Part shown: positions 58,184-63,211 of the stretch, piece by piece | How positions within the stretch are numbered: the stretch's first letter is position 1 | How the letters are laid out: every line of letters begins with the position of its first letter | Assembly: GCF_022179345.1 (NCBI RefSeq) | Contig: NZ_BPQR01000025.1 | Location: 1 to 63,211, forward strand | DNA: 63,211 bases | Source of the DNA: Methylobacterium jeotgali | Lineage (GTDB): Bacteria; Pseudomonadota; Alphaproteobacteria; Rhizobiales; Beijerinckiaceae | Direction: 5' to 3' | Notes under the pieces: model-generated | What the model saw: only the letters and a program-made list of their open reading frames with translations | Databases searched by the model: none | What the model was told of the DNA's origin: nothing | Program-made: the position numbers and the translations under genes

Positions 58184-58250
58184 ATACTTCGCCGAAAGCT
58201 TGCTGGATGTGTCGCTCGACAGTCGGCCGCTCCGACTCGGGGAGAGCACG

Positions 58251-61200
58251 ATGCACCATCGATCCAGCGTCTCGGCACTCGCTCTGGCAGTCGCCGCCAC
58301 GGCCCTTACGGGCCTGCCCGCGGCGGCACAGACCGCCAACACCACGGCCTCGGACGTCAACGTCCTCAACCTGCTCTCGCCGTTCCTGAGCCTGAACGCG
58401 ACCGCCGCGGGCCGGACGGCCCTCCAGCTCAACCTCGACCAGACCGTCGCGCTCAACAACGGCGCCGACCGGACCCGCCAGAGCCTCGCGATCAGCGACA
58501 AGAACCTGCTCGGCTCGGCCACCAACAACCTCGCCTCGGTCGGGCTCGGCGTCTACGGCGCCGGCGCCAACCTCGCTGGCGGCCTGCCGGCGCAGACCGC
58601 GATCAACGGCATCGTCCCGGTCCAGCCGGTCGGCGGGCTCGGCACGCAGCTCGGCCAGATCTACGTCGCCGGCTCGGCCTCGGGCACCGCCGGCCCCCTC
58701 GGCAGCGTCGTGCAGCTTCTCGCGAGCGCCTACAACTTCACGGGCGCCAATCTCGGCGTCGCCAAGAACTACTTCGCCAACGGCGCCGCCACGAACCCGT
58801 CGACGACCCCGCCCGGCTACGTCCCCGTCCCGGCGGTGGCGCCGGCCGGCTACACCCTGCCGACCTTCAACGGCCTGCCCAACACCACCGACAGCGTCTA
58901 CGACCTCGCCTACGGCGTGCGGAACACGCAGGCGGGCCAGGACGTCTACGGCTCCTCGCGGCCGGTGCAGGTCGCCCCGAACCGCTTCAACACCTTCGAT
59001 CCGACGGCGCTGAACGGGCTCGCGACCAACCCGTCCTTCCCGAGCGGGCACACCACCTACGCCTTCACCGACGGCATCCTCCTGGCGATGCTGGTCCCGA
59101 CCCAGTTCCAGAGCATGGTGGCGCGCGCCGCCGAGTACGGGGACAGCCGCATCCGGCTCGGCGTGCACTATCCCCTCGACATCATCGCCTCGCGGGCGCT
59201 GGCGAGCTACGACCTCGCGCAGGCCTTCACCAACCCGCTCTACATCGGCAACGCCTCCACCACCGGCACGGCCGTGAACCTGCCGGCTCTGTTCACGCAG
59301 GCCTCGACGCAGATCCAGGGCTACCTCGCGCAGCAATGCGGCGACACGGTCGCGGCCTGCTCGGTCTCGGCCGCCAACACGACCAACAATCCCTACCTGC
59401 CGACCGCCGCCAACCAAGCGCTCTACCAGCAGCGCCTGACCTACGGCCTGCCGACCCTGAGCTTCGCCCAGGCCCCCCGCGAGGCGGCCCCCGCCAACGG
59501 CCCGGACGCCTCGATCCTGCTCGCGGCCGTCTACGGCGGCTCGACGGCGGCCGCCCGCACGCTCGCCCCGAACGGCGGCATCAACGGCCAGCTCCAGACG
59601 AGCACCATCAACCAGATCCTCGTCAACACGCAGACGAACGCCCTCGAGGCCTTCTACGGCACGCCGCTGAGCTACTGGAGCCGCCTCGACCTGTTCTCGG
59701 CGGCCGGCTACTTCGGCAACGTCACCGGCACGCTGGTCCTTGACGCCGCCGACCGGGTCACGGTCGCGGCGACCGTCGGCAGCGGCGGCGTGCTCGGCGG
59801 CTCCGGCAGCGTCGCGGGCCTCACCGTGCTCTCGGGCGGCACGGCGGCGCCCGGCGCCGTCACCGGCGGCATCGCCACCTTGAGCGTCGCCGGCAACGTC
59901 GCCTTCGCGGCGGGCTCCACCTTCCGGGTTGACGCCACCGCCGCCGGCCAGTCCGACCGGATCGCGGCGACGGGCACCGCGACGCTCGCGGGCGGCACCG
60001 TGCAGGCGAGCCCGGCCGCCGGGACCTACGACCCGCGCACCCGCTACGCGATCCTGACCGCCGCTGGCGGCGTCACTGGCCAGTTCGCCGGCGTCACCTC
60101 GGATCTCGCCTTCCTGACCCCGAGCCTGACCTACGCGGCCAACGAGGTCGACCTCAACCTGACCCGCAACGACATCGCCTTCTCGGCGGTGGCGGCCAAC
60201 CGCAACCAGGCGGGCGTCGCCGACGCAATCCAGGCGGGCGGCGCCGGCACGGCGGCCTTCCAGAGCACGGTCGGCCTCACCGCGGCCGAGGCGCGCACCG
60301 CCTTCCAGGCGCTGGCCGGCGACGTCCACGCCAGCAGCGCGGCGACGGCGTTCACCACGGCCTTCTTCGTCCGCGAGGCCATCCTCGACCGTCTGCGCTG
60401 GGGCGGCACGCCGGGCGTGGCCGACGGCCTCGACCTCGGCCGCCTGCCCGCCGCCTACACCGCCGACCTTCCCGGCCGGACCGCACCGGTGGCGAGCGTG
60501 CCTGCCCGCATCCTCGACCCGCGGGTGTTCGGCCTCTGGGGCCAGGGCTTCGGCAGCTTCGGCGACGCCCGCACCGACGGCAACGCCGCCGGCCTGACCC
60601 GCCAGATCTCCGGCTTCGTGATCGGCGCGGACGTGCGCCTCGAGAGCGGCTTCAAGCTCGGCGTGGCCGGCGGCTACAGCACTGCCAGCCTCGACACCGC
60701 CGGCCGGCTCCAGTCGGCGACGATCGAGAGCGGTTTCGGCGGCGTCTACGGCGGCTACGAGAGCGGGCCGGTCTCGGTGCGCCTCGGCGCGGTCTACTCC
60801 GACGACAGCACGCGCACCCGGCGCTCGGTCGCCTTCGCGGGCTTTGCCGGATCGCCCCAGGCGCGGGTCGGCGGCTCGACGGTCCAGGGCTTCGGCGAGC
60901 TCGGGTACCGCTTCTTCCTCGGCGAGGCCGCCCCGGTGGCGGTGATCTCCAAGGACCCGGTGGCCCCGCGCAGCACCGCGCTCTCCTACATCGAGCCCTT
61001 CGTCGGCGGCGCCTACGTCTCGGTCGGCCGCGACCGCTTCGTCGAGACCGGCGGTGCGGCGGCGCTGGTCGGCTTCGCCCGCGACTATGAGATCGGCACC
61101 GCCACCGTCGGCGTGCGGGCGCAGACGGCCCTCGACCTCTGGAACCTCCCGCTCTCGGCGCACGGGCTCGTCGGCTACCGCCGCGCCTTCGGCGACGTGG

Positions 61201-61403
61201 TGCCCACCGCGCTGCTCTCCTTCGGCACCGGCCCGTCCTTCCTCTCGGCCGGCCTGCCGATCGACCGCGACGCCCTCGTGGCGGAGGCGGGCCTCGACCT
61301 GCGGGTCGCGCCGAACGCGACGCTCGGCGTGGCCTATCGCGGCCAGGCCGGCGACCGGGCCCAGGACCACGCGGTGAAGGGCAACCTCACCCTGCGCTTC
61401 TGA
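58251..61403 (+). CDS. Autotransporter with PAP2 acid phosphatase domain
   Basis: A 1,050-residue protein; GGGGAGAG precedes the ATG. It has a signal peptide (ALALAVAATALTGLPAAAQ). Residues about 200-320 carry PAP2 motifs: SRP (Arg237-Pro238), PSGH at 264-267, and SRIRLGVHYPLD with Arg300 and His306. Residues about 480-740 look like a passenger stalk (GSGGVLGGSGSVAGLTVLSGGTAAPG, then a beta-helix-like region). The last ~290 residues form an autotransporter beta-barrel (FGLWGQGFGSFGDARTDGNAAG ... GNLTLRF, ending in Phe). It should display a phosphatase on the cell surface to release phosphate from organic sources. A Pho-box-like site lies upstream. Confidence 0.93.
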   Translation: MHHRSSVSALALAVAATALTGLPAAAQTANTTASDVNVLNLLSPFLSLNATAAGRTALQLNLDQTVALNNGADRTRQSLAISDKNLLGSATNNLASVGLGVYGAGANLAGGLPAQTAINGIVPVQPVGGLGTQLGQIYVAGSASGTAGPLGSVVQLLASAYNFTGANLGVAKNYFANGAATNPSTTPPGYVPVPAVAPAGYTLPTFNGLPNTTDSVYDLAYGVRNTQAGQDVYGSSRPVQVAPNRFNTFDPTALNGLATNPSFPSGHTTYAFTDGILLAMLVPTQFQSMVARAAEYGDSRIRLGVHYPLDIIASRALASYDLAQAFTNPLYIGNASTTGTAVNLPALFTQASTQIQGYLAQQCGDTVAACSVSAANTTNNPYLPTAANQALYQQRLTYGLPTLSFAQAPREAAPANGPDASILLAAVYGGSTAAARTLAPNGGINGQLQTSTINQILVNTQTNALEAFYGTPLSYWSRLDLFSAAGYFGNVTGTLVLDAADRVTVAATVGSGGVLGGSGSVAGLTVLSGGTAAPGAVTGGIATLSVAGNVAFAAGSTFRVDATAAGQSDRIAATGTATLAGGTVQASPAAGTYDPRTRYAILTAAGGVTGQFAGVTSDLAFLTPSLTYAANEVDLNLTRNDIAFSAVAANRNQAGVADAIQAGGAGTAAFQSTVGLTAAEARTAFQALAGDVHASSAATAFTTAFFVREAILDRLRWGGTPGVADGLDLGRLPAAYTADLPGRTAPVASVPARILDPRVFGLWGQGFGSFGDARTDGNAAGLTRQISGFVIGADVRLESGFKLGVAGGYSTASLDTAGRLQSATIESGFGGVYGGYESGPVSVRLGAVYSDDSTRTRRSVAFAGFAGSPQARVGGSTVQGFGELGYRFFLGEAAPVAVISKDPVAPRSTALSYIEPFVGGAYVSVGRDRFVETGGAAALVGFARDYEIGTATVGVRAQTALDLWNLPLSAHGLVGYRRAFGDVVPTALLSFGTGPSFLSAGLPIDRDALVAEAGLDLRVAPNATLGVAYRGQAGDRAQDHAVKGNLTLRF

Positions 61404-61415
61404 GGACGGATGCTC

Positions 61416-61441
61416 CCGGCGAGGGTTTCCGCCCTCGCCGG
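61416..61441 (+). terminator. Hairpin after the autotransporter gene
   Basis: CCGGCGAGGG (61416-61425) pairs perfectly with CCCTCGCCGG (61432-61441) around a six-base loop, 12 bp after the stop codon. No T-run follows. Confidence 0.6.
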
Positions 61442-61563
61442 AGGCGGATCCTGCCGGGTCGTCCGGCTTGCGGGTGGGAAGGCGGGCGGCCTATCAACAG
61501 GCGGGCCCGCCTTCGCGCTTGCGCAGGGGCAGGCCGATCCTCGCCGAAGTCTCCGGAGTCTTC

Positions 61564-62451
61564 ATGACGCGCCGCCGCTTCGTAACGCTCGACGTGTTCA
61601 CGCAGACGCCCTACGCCGGAAACCCGCTCGCCGTGGTGCTGGACGCGCAGGGCCTCGACGGGGCGGCGATGCAGCGGATCGCCCGCGAGTTCAACCTGTC
61701 CGAGACGGTGTTCGTGCTTCCGCCCGCGGAGACGCGCCACCGCGCCCGGCTGCGCATCTTCACCCCCGCCCGCGAGCTGCCCTTCGCCGGTCACCCGACC
61801 GTCGGCGCGGCGGTGCTGCTCGCCCTGGAGGACGCCCGCGCGCGCAAGGCCGATGCCGTTGCCTTCGGCCTGGAGGAGGAGATCGGCACCGTCTCCTGCG
61901 TGGTCGAGACGGGCGAGGGCGGGGGCCGCGCGCGCTTCAAGCTGCCGGTTCTGCCCGAGTATCTCGGCCCCGGTCCCGAGGCGGCGCAGATCGCGCCCGC
62001 CCTCGGCCTCGAGCCCGCCGACATCGGCTTCGGCCTCCACGGGACGAGCCGGCACGCGGCCGGCGTGCCCTTCACCTTCGTGCCCGTCGCCTCCGTCGAG
62101 CGCCTCGATGCGATCCGTCTCGACCTCGGCGCCTTGGGCGAGGAGGCCCTCTACGTCTACGCCTTCGATCCGGAGGGGCTCGGGCTGCGCTTCCAGGCGC
62201 GGATGTTCGCGCCGCGTCTCGGCATCCCCGAGGACCCGGCGACGGGCTCCGCGGCGGCGGCCTTCGCCGGGGTGCTGATGCAGTTCGAGCGGCTCGGCGA
62301 GGGCGATCACGACGTGACCCTCCGCCAGGGCGTCGCGTTCGGGCGCCCGAGCGAGATCGACCTCCAGGTCACGATCCGCGCAGGCGCCCTCGACTCCGCC
62401 GAGATCGGCGGGGCGGCCGTGGTCGTCAGCGAGGGCGCGCTCGTTGCCTGA
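61564..62451 (+). CDS. PhzF family isomerase-like protein
   Basis: The ATG at 61564 gives 295 residues: RRFVTLDVFTQTPYAGNPLAVVLDA, the conserved catalytic Glu47 in REFNLSETVFV, FTPARELPFAGHPTVGAA, and the second-domain DPATGSAAAAFAGVLMQ. The fold is shared with diaminopimelate epimerase, and PhzF itself isomerises a phenazine precursor, but no phenazine genes are nearby, so the substrate is unknown. The end overlaps the next gene by 8 bp. Confidence 0.92.
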   Translation: MTRRRFVTLDVFTQTPYAGNPLAVVLDAQGLDGAAMQRIAREFNLSETVFVLPPAETRHRARLRIFTPARELPFAGHPTVGAAVLLALEDARARKADAVAFGLEEEIGTVSCVVETGEGGGRARFKLPVLPEYLGPGPEAAQIAPALGLEPADIGFGLHGTSRHAAGVPFTFVPVASVERLDAIRLDLGALGEEALYVYAFDPEGLGLRFQARMFAPRLGIPEDPATGSAAAAFAGVLMQFERLGEGDHDVTLRQGVAFGRPSEIDLQVTIRAGALDSAEIGGAAVVVSEGALVA

Positions 62452-63163
62452 GCCGGTCTCGGGCTACGCCCGAACCCGTCTCAGCCGCATCCACGGCCGC
62501 CTCGTCCCTCATCGGTGGGCGTGGGCAGAGGCCAACGCCGCGGCCATCGCCGCGCACTGGGCCCGCCGGCGCGCCGAGCGGCCGGGGCTGTTCGACGGGA
62601 TCGTGCTGCTCGCCTGCGGCTGCGAGGTCGCGGACGGGGCCGCCACGGTGGCCTTGTTCGAGGCACGCTTCTCGGCCTTGCTCGCCTTCCGGGACTGGGG
62701 CGCGCCGGACGGCAGCGTCGCCAACGCCTTCGCAGCGATCGCCCCGGTCGGCCGATGCGGCGGCGTGGTGCTCGGGCGCATGGGCCGCCACACCGCCAAC
62801 GCCGGCCGGGTCTACTTCCCCTGCGGCACGCCGGACCGGGCCGACGTGAGCGGCGACCGGGTGGCGCTCGCCGAGAGCGCCGCGCGCGAGCTCGCCGAGG
62901 AGACGGGTCTCTCGGTGCCGGAGGGCGCGCCGGAATCCTGGGTGCTCCTGCGCGGCGAGGGCTACCTCGCCTTCCTGCGGCCGGTGCGCTTCCGCGAGGA
63001 CGCGGATGCGCTCGTGGCACGCATGGAGCGTCACCGCCTCGCCGAGGCCGAGCCGGAGCTCGACGGCTTCCTCGTCGCCCGCACCCGGTCGGACATCGAT
63101 GCGGAGCGGATGCCCGGCTTCGTGCAGGACTATCTCGGCGCGATCCTGAAAGATCAGGGGTAG
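62444..63163 (+). CDS. NUDIX hydrolase
   Basis: A 239-residue protein with a TTG start overlapping the PhzF gene. A Nudix box (ESAARELAEETGL, with the REL.EE core) lies near residues 145-157, preceded by GRVYFPCGTPDRADV. The N-terminal half (LFDGIVLLACGCEV) is longer than a minimal Nudix protein. It should hydrolyse a nucleoside diphosphate derivative; the substrate is not evident. Confidence 0.88.
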   Translation: MPEPVSGYARTRLSRIHGRLVPHRWAWAEANAAAIAAHWARRRAERPGLFDGIVLLACGCEVADGAATVALFEARFSALLAFRDWGAPDGSVANAFAAIAPVGRCGGVVLGRMGRHTANAGRVYFPCGTPDRADVSGDRVALAESAARELAEETGLSVPEGAPESWVLLRGEGYLAFLRPVRFREDADALVARMERHRLAEAEPELDGFLVARTRSDIDAERMPGFVQDYLGAILKDQG

Positions 63164-63211
63164 CCGTAGCGGGACTTGGCCGCCGAGAGCAGCGCGAGCG
63201 CCTCGCCCTCG
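63154..63211 (-). CDS. C-terminal tail of a gene entering from the right edge
   Basis: The minus strand from the window edge reads EGEALALLSAAKSRYGYP and then TGA (63154-63156), overlapping the Nudix stop by 10 bp in a convergent arrangement. The fragment is too short to identify. Confidence 0.45.
   Translation of the reverse strand, partial: EGEALALLSAAKSRYGYP

Larger units (their letters stand above)
57886..58250. other. Intergenic, AT-rich promoter region of the autotransporter gene
   Basis: Besides the hairpin at 57950-57980 and the Pho-box-like repeat at 58166-58183, no gene is seen. The AT-rich segment 58080-58200 contrasts with the surrounding high GC and is the likely promoter. Confidence 0.5.

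Noticed and set aside
58164..61370. Minus-strand open frame of 1,068 codons opposite the autotransporter gene
   Set aside because: The plus strand has a signal peptide, PAP2 motifs and a barrel; the minus strand is a shadow frame.

Overview
The window looks like chromosomal DNA of a high-GC alphaproteobacterium, most likely Methylobacterium or a close relative in the Rhizobiales. This rests on base composition, an exact alphaproteobacterial LexA box (GTTC-N7-GTTC) in front of an imuA-imuB-dnaE2 cassette, the Urt/formamidase/urease gene set, fused ureAB genes, and the FlgE-FlgK-FlgL and BLUF proteins. The genus is an inference; no 16S or similar marker is present.

Layout. (1) 1-6380, minus strand: the N-terminal ~2,100 residues of a giant repeat protein (DUF4347, FG-GAP repeats, cadherin-like and Ig-like repeats, start of DUF4214) that leaves the window before its stop. 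(2) 7026-12209: VOC protein, prolyl oligopeptidase, TetR and LysR regulators, and an L,D-transpeptidase lipoprotein. (3) 12291-18713: the SOS mutagenesis cassette imuA-imuB-dnaE2, with scars of mobile DNA on both sides (integrase and IS3 fragments on one side, an SDR fragment joined to an IS5-type transposase end on the other). (4) 18822-34589, all minus strand: a 16-gene nitrogen-scavenging array in transcription order urtA-B-C-D-E, an alpha/beta hydrolase, formamidase fmdA, fmdB, an OprB-like porin, aliphatic amidase amiE, then urease ureD-ureAB-ureC-ureE-ureF-ureG. (5) 34843-39223, plus strand and divergent from urtA: a hybrid histidine kinase whose N-terminus is an NCS1-type permease, overlapping a LuxR-type response regulator. 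(6) 39462-44623: a second, divergent urease cluster ureE-ureF-ureAB-ureC-ureG-ureD. (7) 44640-48012, minus strand: a nickel locus with nikR, a TonB-dependent receptor and a DUF4198 protein. (8) 48507-57885: tRNA-Gln, an SDR oxidoreductase, prfC, a BLUF protein with a CheY-like receiver, flgE-flgK-flgL, and a mini porin-like protein. (9) 58251-63211: an autotransporter carrying a PAP2 acid phosphatase domain behind a Pho-box-like repeat, a PhzF protein, a Nudix hydrolase, and the tail of one more gene.

How it works together. Regions 4 to 7 form a coherent unit: an outer-membrane porin and a urea ABC importer bring in small amides, the amidase and formamidase release ammonia (plus acetate or formate), two ureases hydrolyse urea, and the nickel receptor and NikR supply and control the metal for both ureases. 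The permease-kinase/response-regulator pair between the two halves is the obvious candidate for the sensor of urea or amides. This regulatory link is inferred from position and domain content, not shown.
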